64,000 nt of DNA from Phytopythium helicoides (lineage: Eukaryota > Oomycota > Peronosporomycetes > Pythiales > Pythiaceae). The position numbers and the translations under genes are program-made. Positions within the stretch are counted from its first letter, which is position 1. Every line of letters starts with the position of its first letter. The stretch lies in contig JANFNE010000021.1 in assembly GCA_024867545.1 (NCBI GenBank), forward strand, positions 186,001 to 250,000, read 5' to 3'. Below are positions 32,429-43,193 of this stretch, piece by piece. The notes under the pieces were generated by a model that was given only the letters and a program-made list of their open reading frames with translations, ran no database searches and was not told where the DNA came from.

Positions 32429-35070
32429 ATGCAGAATTCCAACATGGGCGGCGGCGGCGGAGCATACAGCCAGAACCACAGCCACAGCCAGAGCCACAGC
32501 CAGCCGAGCAGCCAGCCGAGTAGCCAGGGGCTCAGCCAGGGCCTGGGCCAGAGCCAGAGCCTCAGCCAGAGCGCGAGCGTCGCGGCCGTGGCGCTCGAGC
32601 GGCTGCGCGTGCTGGTGCGGCGCGAGTTCGACCCGCCGCTGACCACGGCAGAGCTGGAGGAGGCGCTGGCGGCCACGCGCTACCAGGAGCGAGTCGCCTA
32701 CTCGTGGCTCAAGGCCAAGCGCTGGCGCGCAGACCTGGATCGGCGCCGGGCGGCCGAGGCTGCGCAGGTGAGCATGAGCCAGCCGGTGACCAGCGGCGCG
32801 GCGGTAGCCAAGCGCCGGCTTGGACTGGTGGACGCCGACGCCGAGGCCAGCAAGAAGCGCAAGAGCGAGGAGGTCGCGCTGGCGCAAGCGCACTCTAATC
32901 AGCAGAGCCAAGAGATGCAAGATGGAGAAAGTGCGGAAGCAGCCCCTGTCCAGGATACGCAGCTCGCGAGAAAGACCTTGGTGCAAACGGTTGAGAGCCG
33001 CGCGAAGGGCGAGCACGCCAGCAATCCGGCGTGGGTGGACGAGATATGGGCCGCGCTAAACGTGGCGTCGTCGCTCGAGATCGTCATGCAGCTGAACCTG
33101 GCGGCGGATGCGCTTGCCGTCTGGAGCAAGAAGGAAACCGATCCGGATGCTATTCAAAGTCAACGCGAAGCCGCGGACAGCATCATAGCAGTCGCTGCGT
33201 TGCTCCCTGAGCGCGAAGCTGGATCAAACAAGGTACGATTATAATTGTGTTGTGGCTCACGAACCAGTTTGGTCACACTCATTGGTGCTGTAGGAGCAAC
33301 CGATAGCCGAAGTGCTTGCGGAGTACGAGTCGGAGATTGTATCGCTCCAGGTTGATTCTGTTGACCAGAAGAAGCCGATGTATGCTCGAGCGATGGCGGC
33401 TGAGAAACTCGTTCAGACTATATCTGCTGTGTGCCAACGACAGTTCGACCGCTTGGAGGAACTCAGGTCTGATGCAGTTGACGCCGTCCAAGACAGCACA
33501 GGCTCTACTGCCTTGGCAGAAATGGAGCAGGCTGCCGCAAGGAGGCTGGAGGAGACCACCATTCAAGTCGATGAAGCCGAGCGTACACTTCATGCAGCGA
33601 AAGAAACCATGCAGTCACGAGCTGAAACTCTGCTTGGATTCATGCGAAAACGTGAAAAGGAGTTAATCGCCGCCGGCGAGTCTCAGGAAGGTGCACAGTG
33701 GAGAGCGGCAGTGGAAATCGTCTATTCCGATGACGACGAGATCGCTGCCTTTCGGGCTGCAAGACAGGAAAGTGAAGAGCGCGCAGCTGCATGCGAGAAG
33801 ATCGTGGATCAGCGCAAAAGCCGCCAAGCATTTGCGCAGCAGGCGCTGACTTTGGTGCAGAAGATCCAGAGAACTCGCAATCGGCATAACGAGGTAGGGT
33901 GTCCGGCGCATTGCATCGTCGAATATCGAGAGCTGGATGGCCTCTAATCGATACTTCTATCACAGGAAATTCACGGTCGATCCCAGCGAATGCGGTTGGA
34001 TATCGAGACCTGTACGGCGGATTTCGTCCGCCACACTTTGCCAACCCTGATCGACGGCCTGCGTGTTTACTTTGATTTCCGTGCGGTGCAAGAAGCTGAA
34101 GCACGGCGCGACATGGAGGAGCAAGAGCGAGCACTGGACCGTGCGATTAGCATCTACGGTGATTTGGCTCCGATGAAAAAGGGAGATCATGAAGCTCGAG
34201 TGATTGAATTCCGAAATGTCCGTGTCAAGGCTGTCAAGAGCATCAATGCTATGGTCGAGTCCCAGATCGAGCTGTGGTTTAGCCGAACTGCTCTACAAGC
34301 CGAGATGCTAGACCTAGTTGTCGTCGCATTCAAGGATCTACACAAGCGATCGGATGGGGTCATTCGAGAAGTATGCTGCTTGTGCAATCTGATCAGTTTG
34401 GTTGGTGTCTAATTTGTTGTGATGGATATAGGCTCTAGACAAACTGGTTGCTGCTGCGGATGCGACACAAGCTCGCCTGACTGTGGACGTAGCTAGTGCG
34501 GATACCGGAAGCGAAGATGTAGCCATGGCAGAGCCGAAGGCAACCAACCCTTCACCCGTGGAGCACTTTCATGATGCCTCTGACGAGCCTGTGGTCGGAA
34601 CCTACCGTACAGCTGTTTCGGCTGTTGTAGCCAGCGACAATTCCGTTCCCGTATTCTCCGCCCCGCCGCCGGCCGGTCTTTCATCTCCACCTGCGAAAGC
34701 TGCTCCCATTATGAACGAGAACTCTGCTCCTGTACCAGTGCCACTGGAGCGCACACACGAGTTTGCTCTGGGTGATGCAGTTTACACGAAGTTCACGGTT
34801 GCAGATGACTGCAATCAGTTCTTCCATGGCAAGATCGTGGAGCTCCTATCGGACGGCGGGTACCGAGTGCAGTACGATGACGGCGATGTGTACTCGGTAC
34901 AACGCCAGTTTTTGTTCACGGAGGACCAGGTCTGTTTTTCTCCAAGTCCCTCATTCGATGTGGTTTGTGACTAACGAGAAATGAATGAACACGCAGGCGG
35001 CGAAGGAGGTGCCTCCAGAGCAGTCGCAGAGCCAAGCGAGCAGCTCGGACGGTTCCAGCTGCGCCGTCAT
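32429..35070 (+). CDS. Coiled-coil protein with C-terminal Tudor-like domain
   Basis: The N-terminus is a low-complexity His/Ser/Gln region built from repeated SQSHSQ-like units, followed by a helical segment and basic SKKRKSEE. Long coiled coils occupy the middle (for example AEMEQAAARRLEETTIQVDE). The C-terminal domain FALGDAVYTKFTVADDCNQF then VQYDDGDVYSVQRQFLF matches the Tudor/agenet fold, with the YDDGD strand typical of methyl-lysine or methyl-arginine readers. Introns end near 33294, 33963, 34432 and 34998, and the last exon ends SSSDGSSCAVM. It is likely a chromatin-associated reader scaffold. The family is not identified more closely. Confidence 0.65.
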
Positions 35071-35309
35071 GTGAGCTTCGTCGACTTCTTTTTTTTATTA
35101 TTGCGATTCGTGGAGAATGCTTTTGGCAACACGGTCAGATTTTTTTCAGCGACAATACCTTTTTGCTGCTTTGACATTTGGTTGACGACAGAGACCCATC
35201 ACCAGTAGCTTGATGAATGAAAATCGAGCAACAAAGGTTCACACGAGTGGGGACAGCGCAACATCTTTCACGTTATCGCGGTAAAAAAGGCTTTGCTCGA
35301 ACAAGCGAT

Positions 35310-36201
35310 TTACTTCTTCTCGGCGGTGGCAGGCGGCGTCGTGCCCGTCAGGCCGTAAAGCGCAATGTACGCCTGCTGCTTCTTGATCAGGCTCTGCGAC
35401 AGCGGGCTCTTCTTGATGCCGAGGCCCCACTTCTCCGCGCTGATAGACGCAGCCGCCGGGGAAGCGGCGGGAGCAGCGGCGGGAGCAGCGGGAGCAGCGG
35501 GAGCAGGCGTGGCCGGGGCAGCAGCAGCCGGCTTGACCGGCGAGGCCGGGATGGCGGGGCCAGGAACCGTCTTGTGCGTGGTCTGCGAGGTCACGAGGAA
35601 GTCCACGGGCACAACCGGCTCGCCGTTGACGACCGGCACCTCCTCCTTCTTGGGCGGCTTCTCCTCGGGTGAGAGCACGGGCGCGGCGGGGGCGGCGGCC
35701 GCGTCGAGCTTGAAGTCGGCGAGCGCCGCGACCGACTCCTCATCCTCGCACGAGACGAAGATGGGCTGGCCGACCGTGATGCCCTCGGTGCCCTCGGGCA
35801 CGAGGATCTTGGCGAGGTACGCGTCGTCCGTGGCCTCGTACTCGACCACCTGTGCCAGCAAGCAGCGAGCAATGAGTCACGGCAGCGTTGTCGCCCACAG
35901 GTGCGCGTCACTCACAGCCTTGTCGGTCTCAATCTCGCAGATGATGTCGCCCGCCGAGATGGCGTCGCCCTCCTTCATGCGCCACTTGGCGAGGTTTCCG
36001 CTCTCCATCGTGGGCGACAGCGCTGCTCGGTGCCGCTCCGTTAGCCGAAATCTGAGACAGCGCGCGCTCTGACGCCGATCAGCACGCACCCGGCAGGCCG
36101 ACGACCTCGTGCGGCGGGTACGAGGCGAACGAGCGCTGCAGCATTGACGCGACGCGGCGCTGGGCCGGCAGCGCGGCGCGGAAGGCCTGGCGGAGCAGCA
36201 T
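35310..36201 (-). CDS. Mitochondrial lipoyl-domain protein without catalytic domain (E2/E3BP-like)
   Basis: The start [20 protein letters not shown] has the arginine-rich, alanine-rich character of a mitochondrial presequence. Two introns (about 70 nt each, near 36024-36093 and 35849-35920) split one lipoyl domain: [19 protein letters not shown], then [10 protein letters not shown] with the lipoyl lysine in TDKA, then [20 protein letters not shown]. An alanine/proline linker follows and the protein ends [19 protein letters not shown]. No acyltransferase domain (no HxxxDG) is present. Length is about 280 residues. It resembles the lipoyl end of pyruvate dehydrogenase E2 or protein X; the C-terminal segment may be an altered E3-binding region. 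Confidence 0.7.
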
Positions 36202-36317
36202 GGCGAGCGGTGGGGGAGCCTTGGATTGTGTGGGGAGGGAGTCTCCAAGCAGCAAAAATGCGCGAGAAAAAAAAAACCACGCTAGGTTTTTCAATTAAGT
36301 GCGACTCGAGGGACGTG

Positions 36318-37501
36318 TCACATGGTGACGTCGAGGGGCGGGAGCTGCCGGAAGGTGGCGCCGCGCAGGCCCCATGCGTCGTCCGCCGGCTCCATCTCGA
36401 GCTCCAGGATCGCGTATTGGCCGAGCTGCAGCGAGCCTGGAGGGAGTTCGTCCACGTTAGCGAGCTAATAGGTGGGAAGGAAAGGAAAGTGTGCACGGTG
36501 CCAATGGAATTCGCACCGACAAATATGCGAGAGCCCTCGACGCGAGGGTCCTGGTTGCATCCGCCCACGATCTCCACGATGCGGCTGTCGTCTAGGTACT
36601 CGGATCCCTGGTCGACACCACGACGGTTATCATCACGGAGCTCGTGACGCGTGGCTGCTGCAAGTGGCAGACGGGTAGCACCACCACCACGCAGCTAGCT
36701 GTCAACGACTCAACGTACTGCTAATGCTGCGAGATTAAGCGGCAGCAAAGAAAGCAACACGGGCAGCCCGAGTGAATTCGCGTAGAACGCCAGCCAGTCC
36801 CACCATCGGGTCCACCAGGGAGCAAACGTACGCCGGGCGGGGAGCTGCGAGCGCGCCGACGAGTCGCGCAGCACGAGCACGAACTCGGCGGCTTCCAGAG
36901 GGTCCTTGCCGTCGTTCACCAGTCTGCGAGCCCATTCAGCGTCTCGTCAGCCAGCCACGCGCATCAAGGCTACCAAGAGAGAGCGCTCTCACTTGAAGTA
37001 GTGGCTCTCGCCCATGGCCACGATGCCCGGCGCGATCTTCTCGGCGCGGTTGTACACGTTGATCGAATACTGCGTGAGCGTGGGCGGTGGCAACGCCAAG
37101 CTGCGCGTGGTCGGTGGGTCGTTCTGCGCCAGCGGCGATCATTAGTCCTCACTCGTCGCCTCCAGCGCCTCCGTCCGCAGCCCTCCGCTCCACGCATCCT
37201 CCCAGCCAGCAGGCGGTGCACTCACGTCATCCGGGATGTACACGACGCGGCAGGTGATCATCTCGACACGCGAGACCAGCGCCGTCATGTCGCCCTCGGC
37301 GCACCCCACGGCCTCCAGCGCCTCGTACTCGTGCGCCTCGCGCGGCGCCACTAGTCCGCCGCTGATGAGCACGGCATCCACGTCGCAGTCCGTCGAGCTC
37401 ACCACGCGCTCACACAGCTGGTTCACGCGCAGCAGCGCGCCGCCCGCGTCGCTCAGCGCCAGCAGCTTCAGCGAGCGCTTGCCGCGTCGCGGAGGTGCCA
37501 T
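36318..37501 (-). CDS. Metallophosphoesterase-like protein with altered metal sites
   Basis: The N-terminus SLKLLALSDAGGALLRVNQL, then VDAVLISGGLV and CRVVYIPDDNDPPTTRSL, follow the order of a calcineurin-like phosphoesterase core. The usual metal ligands are changed, however: DIHG reads DAGG, GD reads GG, and the GNHD box reads DDND. Further conserved texture follows (LTQYSINVYNRAEKIAPGIV). The C-terminal exons contain EGSRIFVGSLQLGQYAILEL, ending LPPLDVTM. Introns are near 37124-37226, 36928-36995, an unusually long one at about 36660-36830, and 36428-36510. It may be a non-catalytic regulatory relative. Both the family and the model in the middle are tentative. Confidence 0.5.
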
Positions 37502-38436
37502 GGTCGTCGCTCCAGTGGCACTTGTCTGGAGGGGCAGAACCGTTTGGTACCGGTACAATACCTTCTAGACCACTTCAACTTGCAGTCGTCGCCAAATGCA
37601 ACTCGATCGATCGACGAGTACAGAGCAATAGACCCACGACGCATTGTCACCACGCTTGTCATCGGCTCCTGTTGTGCCGGATTCACCCGGCACAACATCA
37701 ATGCCATCACTCGCAGTGGGCAACCCCAATGATATGATGATATCGCCGGTAGAGCCTCTGTTCATCGTTGTGAGGAGAACCCATGTCACCCTTGAGATAA
37801 CATATAACAGAGGAGAAAATTCCAGCGAGCCAACGAGCACTTGTTGCCCTGGACAAGCAAGACACGCGACCCCATTCCTATGGAAATGCCTTAAGACTGG
37901 CTGATAGCGAAGTTGCAGCGCCGATCGACACGCTCGCACGTGGTTTCGCAGCGGTACAGCTCGCGCAGTCAATTTCGACGCGGTAGGCGGTGTTGTAGTA
38001 GCCATCGTGCAGAATCATGGCGACCACTACTGCCAAGACTGTGTGCACATGGAAATGTTGGAGCAATGCGTAGAGTGTCTTTCAAATCGGGAATACTCCC
38101 AATGGAGAAGCAGACCGAATGTACTTATTTTGCTTTGTCTGCCATGCAAGGTCGCCGTTGAGCCCCTCAGCTGCTAGCGGCCGTGTGCGAGTCGACTCTT
38201 GTTGACCTCGAAGCGCCTAAAAGGGTCTGTGCGGAAGCTCTCGCTTCCAGCTAGCCCTCTTGTCAGGCAGTATCGATAGCCTCACTATTCGTTTTTTCAC
38301 CCGTCTCATTGAGTCACCTTTGGAATTTCCCCAAAGTTAGTATGCAATTTGATAATTTGATGGCCCATCACGACATCACAGTGGGCGTATCAGCCGGCGG
38401 TGCCTGCAACGATGAGCACCGCCGGCGCGGCTGATC
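37502..38436. other. Intergenic region with degenerate coding-like stretches
   Basis: Plus-strand reading frames contain protein-like islands such as DPRRIVTTLVIGSCCAGFTR near 37628, ADSEVAAPIDTLARGFAAVQ near 37905 and HYCQDCVHMEMLEQCVECLS near 38025. The last has paired CxxC motifs. They sit in different frames separated by stops, and no acceptable splice joins were found. It may be a decayed gene, or a real gene broken by sequence errors. Confidence 0.3.
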
Positions 38437-38438
38437 TA

Positions 38439-38460
38439 CCGTAAACCATTTGTCGTATCC
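38439..38460 (+). repeat. Left terminal inverted repeat of pogo-like element
   Basis: It begins CCGTAAACCATTTGTCGT directly after a TA dinucleotide, and all 22 bases are the reverse complement of 40216-40237. Confidence 0.9.
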
Positions 38461-38582
38461 GGTATTTTGTCGTATCCGACAACCTTAACTAGCCAATCAG
38501 CATTCAGTAACCCGCTGGGACTGGCGCATTAGTTGTATCCGACAGTCACACAAGCAAATAGTGACTGACAATTTGACCGGAC

Positions 38583-40097
38583 ATGCGCGACTGGCGTTCG
38601 GCGCACCCGCCATTCCTCCCTCTCTCGCTCTCGCCCTGCACAATGGGTCGCGGCCGGCACAAGCTCAACGATGAAGGAGGTCGCGAGCCTCTACAGCGTA
38701 TGCGGCATGTCCCTACTTACGCGTTCCGCCTCGACGCTGTGAACCACTTTCTAAACTACGGGATGGAGAGCACGCTGGAGAAATTCTACAAGGACGTCGG
38801 GGGCACGCGTCGCACCACGGCGCGCAAGAACATTAACTTATGGGCAAGTGACAAAGCGGGCATCGAGTTCGCTTGTGCGAATGGCTCCGCGCACTTGACG
38901 CGCCTCCGGAAGGCGGGGACGGGGACAACGTTGCCTGCCGACGCCGAGCAGCACATCGTCCAGTGGCTAAACAAGTACCGGGCTGAAGGCTTGCCCGTCT
39001 CCTTGCTGATGCTCGAGCGGAAGGCGCTCTCTGTTGCTCGTGACCTCGAGATCAACCCGCCCTATTTCACTGCATCGTGGTGCTGGTGCCGAAGCTTTCT
39101 ACGTCGACACAAGTTGTCACTACGCACGCGCACGCGCCAAGGACAGATCCGCCCAGCAGATGCGGAGGGCGCTCTGCGTGCCTTCAATGACACAGTACGG
39201 CAGAAGATGGCGGAGTTTGGCGTGGATGTGGTGTACAACACCGACCAAACGCCTGTCTTTTTCGAATACCTCCCAAAGTCGACAATCAATCAGAAAGGAG
39301 CGCACACTGTGTGGGTGCGCTCTGGAGGCAAGGACAAGGAGCGCCTAACGTGCATGATCCTCGGCGACTCACTCGGACGCAAGTACCCGCCCTTCCTGGT
39401 CGTCAAGTCGAAGCCTTCAACCAAGCCGGCCGTCCGCGCCATCAACACGGAGCAGCGGCATGGTTTCGGGCGTCAGCTGTGGGAAGAAATGAAGCCTCTT
39501 CAAGGCGAGCAGAACCTGCAGATCTACGCAAATGCAACAGGGTGGTGGGTAGAAGCACTCTCAGTGGCATTCCTACGCTACCATTTTGGTGAGCGAGCAG
39601 ACATGAGCACGCCTATCCTTCTACTGTGGGATGAGTTTTCGGCACATTGGACTCCTACGGTACTAGCCTGCGCCAAAGAGCTCAACGTTGAGCTAATCCG
39701 TGTGCCAGCAGGCTGCACTAGTGTGTGTCAGCCTGCTGACGTGGCCTGGAACAGGCCACTAAAGGCGCGGCTGCGTCGGTACTGGATAGAGTACCTCGAG
39801 GCCCAAATGCAGGAGCACGAGCGAGCCATACAGGAGTCGGTGCCCTTCCGGTTCTCCCCTCCTAATCGGTCTGTTGTAGTGACATGGGTGGCAGATGCAT
39901 GGAGAGAGCTGACGTCAGACACCATTGCAAACGGCTTTAACGGGGTCCTGCAAGAACCTACCGCATCGAGCGAGGAGCAGCAAGAGATGGATGCGCTCGT
40001 AGCGCGATTGGAGATTTGTGGTCTGCTTGACAAAAGCATCGGTGAGGTGGAGCACGACGTAGTCGACGCTGCATTGCGCCGCCTAGATGATGATTAG
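38583..40097 (+). CDS. Pogo/Tigger-like DDE transposase
   Basis: This intronless, intact frame has 504 residues from 38583, or about 484 from the second ATG at 38643 (MGRGRHKLNDEGGREPL). The N-terminal part is a DNA-binding helix-turn-helix region (FRLDAVNHFLNYGMESTLEK), followed by a CENP-B-like second half. The catalytic DDE_1 core shows its acidic residues: DVVYNTDQTPVFFEYLP (first Asp), TPILLLWDEFSAHWTP (second Asp) and SVCQPADVAWNRPLK (third acidic residue). It would cut and paste the element through its inverted ends. Lack of introns contrasts with neighbouring host genes. No frameshift is seen. Confidence 0.9.
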   Translation: MRDWRSAHPPFLPLSLSPCTMGRGRHKLNDEGGREPLQRMRHVPTYAFRLDAVNHFLNYGMESTLEKFYKDVGGTRRTTARKNINLWASDKAGIEFACANGSAHLTRLRKAGTGTTLPADAEQHIVQWLNKYRAEGLPVSLLMLERKALSVARDLEINPPYFTASWCWCRSFLRRHKLSLRTRTRQGQIRPADAEGALRAFNDTVRQKMAEFGVDVVYNTDQTPVFFEYLPKSTINQKGAHTVWVRSGGKDKERLTCMILGDSLGRKYPPFLVVKSKPSTKPAVRAINTEQRHGFGRQLWEEMKPLQGEQNLQIYANATGWWVEALSVAFLRYHFGERADMSTPILLLWDEFSAHWTPTVLACAKELNVELIRVPAGCTSVCQPADVAWNRPLKARLRRYWIEYLEAQMQEHERAIQESVPFRFSPPNRSVVVTWVADAWRELTSDTIANGFNGVLQEPTASSEEQQEMDALVARLEICGLLDKSIGEVEHDVVDAALRRLDDD

Positions 40098-40215
40098 ACT
40101 GTGTCCGACACATTCGTCACTTACCATGACATTCTCCTTTACAAATCAATTAGACTCGTGCATATCAGTTTTGACGAGATAATTTTAAACCTAACCTCGT
40201 GTGCAGTTACACGGT

Positions 40216-40237
40216 GGATACGACAAATGGTTTACGG
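40216..40237 (-). repeat. Right terminal inverted repeat of pogo-like element
   Basis: It mirrors the left end exactly over 22 bases and is followed by TA at 40238-40239. Confidence 0.9.
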
Positions 40238-40239
40238 TA

Positions 40240-40908
40240 CCCAAAGACCCCGTGAATGAATTGACTATCAGTCTATCAGATGCTACATACCACCACCTTT
40301 ACGAATCACCACGACGGGATCCGTGGAAAAGAACCACCACTCGCAGCTGCGGCAGTGTCCGTCAATCTAAAATAGCTTCGTGACCTTCCAGGAAAGCGTC
40401 GAAAGCCGGGATGCGGAAACCACCGCCCGATTAACAGCGCAATCGATAACACTGCATGCAGCTCCTCCATCCGGTGGTTTCTGCTGCCTCCAGTCGTTCA
40501 AAGAGGTGCCGTTGCAGCCCATGACAAAGATGCCGCGCTGCGCCATTACATACCTCCAGTCAAACACTATAAAAAACATATACCATATCGAAAACAAGAC
40601 GTTTGTTGTTGGTGCTGGCCATCAAAAGGTGCAGGTGAGTATACGCGCTTCTCGCGAAATCAAGAACGATTGAGCGTATAGCCGGATGCTGTCGGTGGTA
40701 ATGCGTGGTCCGTCCGGATACGGCGCTACACGCCGCGCTGACTGCCACCTGCGAGCGTTGTCGGTCGTTACAATGGCACTCTCCAGCCCGCCGCCTCGCG
40801 CCGAGTTGCCGCCACGCGCTGGGCCAGCGGCCGCTCGCCCGCGCCAGCCCCCGCGCCGCGTTAGTTCCCGACGCGCCGCCTGTCGCCCGCGTGCCGCCCC
40901 CAGCGTCC
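40240..40908. other. Intergenic region downstream of the transposon, promoter side of PP2C
   Basis: No gene was recognised up to the first ATG of the phosphatase. The phosphatase frame is open upstream to 40705, but that stretch is alanine/arginine/proline-rich and starts with GTG. Confidence 0.4.
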
Positions 40909-42006
40909 ATGAACGCCGCGCACTACATTCTCGACCGGATGCGCACGTGCAAGGCGCTGCAGGACGTGGCGGAGCGCCGCAGCTCCACGGGGAGCGCCGG
41001 CGGCAGCGGTGGCGGCGCGAGCACCTCCAGTGACAGCAAGCGCGCGGGATCGGCGAGGATGGGCGCCAGCAAGCGCAGCAAGGGCGCGCCCGCGTGCTTC
41101 GCGTCGGTCGGCAGCGCCTGCCACGTCTACCACGGAGACGATGCCGTCGGCTACGGACCCGGCTACATGGTGGTCGCGGACGGAGTCTCGGGCACCATGA
41201 AGGCCTCGGGCGTGCTCGCCAGGCTGCTCGTGTCCGAGACGCTGGCCGCGCTTGCCAAGCTGCGCAAGCGCGCGCGCGTCGAGCCCGTCAAGCCCAGCGA
41301 CTTCAGCAACAGCATACAAATGGCCACCAAGAGCGCGCGCAAGGCCACCAAGCGCAAGGGCCGCCTTGACTCGACCATCTCGGCCGTCTTCTTCGACGAG
41401 GCCTCGCGGCAGATGTTCGTCTACACCATCGGCGACTGCAAGTGCGTGCTCATCCGCGGCCACAAGACGGTCGTCTTTGAGAGCGAGTCCGTTATCTACG
41501 ACTTTAACGTCCCCGCGGTCGTCTCGAGCAATCAGACCATCAACTACGACAGCGACGTGCCTATCCAGACCTGCAAGTACGAACCCGGAGATGTGTGCCT
41601 CATTTTCTCGGACGGTGTGCATGACAACCTGTACGTGGACGAGGTAATCGAATGCTTGAGCCCGTCCAAGGCGAGCAACGCTGAGGATATTGCCAGAAAG
41701 ACAGTCGAACGCGCCAAGGCGACGTTCGCCACCAACTCGGACTACATTCCGTTCGCCGTGTCTGCAGCTGTCTTTTGTCGGGAGGCGCTTGACGAGCTGC
41801 AGTCGAACAACAACGTGAACGAAGACGAGTACAAGCACTTCCGAGCCAAATGCGAGACCATTCCTGAAATCAAACGTGCAGTGTTCGGGAAGGAGAAGCG
41901 TGTACGACAACTGGCCTTCTACAGCGCGTCCAACTTGCTAGCGTTCGCCCACAAAAAGCAGGGCAAACGCGACGACATTTCAGTCTGCGCAGCAGTGCTA
42001 GCGTGA
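40909..42006 (+). CDS. PP2C-family protein phosphatase (PTC7-like)
   Basis: This is a metal-dependent Ser/Thr phosphatase in a single exon of 365 residues. PP2C motifs appear in order: YHGDDAVGYGPGYMVVADGV (metal-binding Asp in ADGV), STISAVFFDEASRQMFVYTI then GDCKCVLIRG, CLIFSDGVHDNLYVDEV (DGV-D) and KRDDISVCAAVLA at the end (DD-I). The spacing resembles PTC7/TA-PP2C proteins, often mitochondrial or chloroplast-linked. The N-terminus is serine/glycine-rich and may carry targeting information. Start chosen at MNAAHYILDRM because it is the first ATG. The 349-residue antisense frame over this gene is a shadow. Confidence 0.85.
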   Translation: MNAAHYILDRMRTCKALQDVAERRSSTGSAGGSGGGASTSSDSKRAGSARMGASKRSKGAPACFASVGSACHVYHGDDAVGYGPGYMVVADGVSGTMKASGVLARLLVSETLAALAKLRKRARVEPVKPSDFSNSIQMATKSARKATKRKGRLDSTISAVFFDEASRQMFVYTIGDCKCVLIRGHKTVVFESESVIYDFNVPAVVSSNQTINYDSDVPIQTCKYEPGDVCLIFSDGVHDNLYVDEVIECLSPSKASNAEDIARKTVERAKATFATNSDYIPFAVSAAVFCREALDELQSNNNVNEDEYKHFRAKCETIPEIKRAVFGKEKRVRQLAFYSASNLLAFAHKKQGKRDDISVCAAVLA

Positions 42007-42352
42007 AGGAGCAGTGAGCTTATCGCTCGCTTCCCGCACTGACTCGCAGCTTGCCACTACCAAGTAAGCGAAACCAGTACCAGTATCACATAATAAATCT
42101 AGTCAACGATTTTCTCTCACTTCCATCGAGTGATGCCAACGGGGTCTCTGCATGTGCTGCTCACCCATGCCACCCATACCACCCATACCTTCCACTTTCT
42201 CGAGATCGAGCCAAGCCGTATGACGTCAAGCAATGTATTCATACAAAATTCCATTCGAAAAAAAGAGTTGTGAAATTCGCATCTTCTGGTGTTCTGATCT
42301 TCTTGAATCCGTGTATCAAGCGTCCGATGCCTTTGTTTCACGACGCATCCGC
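42007..42352. other. Short intergenic region, no gene recognised
   Basis: AT-richer sequence between the phosphatase stop and the C-terminal exon of the possible gene below. A run of CCACCCATA-like triplets at about 42168-42190 is the only repeat. Confidence 0.35.
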
Positions 42353-42960
42353 CTATGAAGGCGGAGAATGCACTGGGGTCTCGGTCGCAGGAGTACATTT
42401 CGACGCGTCCGCACTGTCGCTTGCCTGGCTGGGTTTCTTACCCTTCTTGATGAGTGCTTGTGCGCGAGCAGACAGAGACGAGGAAATCGACCGTAGTCTT
42501 TTACCAAAACGAGTCCACGACGACGTCTTGGCGGTCATGGTCCGTGCTTCATCAGAAACCATGAGAACCAAGTAGTTGATAGAGATCGAAATGCGGAATG
42601 GATCGCCGTGGAAAAGGCAACGACTACCCAAGTAAAATCACACGAAAGTTCTGTTGCACTCACTTCAACTAGTGCGCTCGTTGCAATCTCCTGGTAGATC
42701 AAAGGAAAATCTCGTGGTCTTTCGTGAAAATTTGCCCTCCATGAAAGAATGATCACATCAGTAGTGGACGAGGTTTGTGAGACTCTCATAGAATGGCGGC
42801 GCTAGGAGATGCGAAAGCTTTACCAGTGCCATCGACATTCATCCTAATCAGAACTGGAAGCGTCCAGAGAAAAAGTGTAGCCACAGTTCTGGCACGACAT
42901 ATTCTCGTGGCATGCTCGGACAACAACAGCAAGAGAAACGACACTCTTGGATTAGAACTG
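42353..42960 (-). CDS. Possible small gene, structure unresolved
   Basis: The last exon ends in a plausible basic/serine C-terminus (FGKRLRSISSSLSARAQALI, ending VHSPPS) preceded by FRISISINYLVLMVSDEART. Upstream, a perfect GTGAGT donor ends the segment DFPLIYQEIATSALVE. Farther upstream another frame contains a CxxC pair (MSCQNCGYTFSL). I could not join these exons in a consistent frame. It may be a real multi-exon gene disturbed by a sequence error, or non-coding. Confidence 0.25.
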
Positions 42961-43193
42961 GCGAAATGAGGCAACTCCAGTGAAAGAAACTAGACAGGAA
43001 GAGACCGAAGTAGTGCAGACCAGCCAGCTCTGCAATTCTATCCCAGGATTTTTTTTTTTTCATTAATAAGCGAGCACACGTGACCACTCAGTGAGTTTGA
43101 AGACGAAGGATGAAGCGAATGATTATGAATTAGTAGTCGCGAGCAAGGGTGTCTGTGTACGCTGTTAGCCGTCGTTCCTCTTCACTGACTTGC

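Larger units (their letters stand above)
38439..40237 (+). mobile_element. Complete pogo-like Tc1/mariner-superfamily DNA transposon
   Basis: The element is 1,799 bp. It is bounded by perfect 22-base terminal inverted repeats beginning CCGTAAACC and is flanked by TA on both sides (38437-38438 and 40238-40239), the target duplication of this superfamily. It contains one intact transposase gene on the plus strand. Extra copies of the TIR core (TGTCGTATCCG at 38468, TTGTATCCGAC at 38533) lie inside the left end and may be added transposase-binding sites. Perfect ends and an open transposase suggest recent activity. Confidence 0.9.

Noticed and set aside
40861..41910. 349-residue minus-strand open frame
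   Set aside because: It is the exact antisense of the PP2C gene, whose plus-strand motifs are clear; the antisense translation has no family features.
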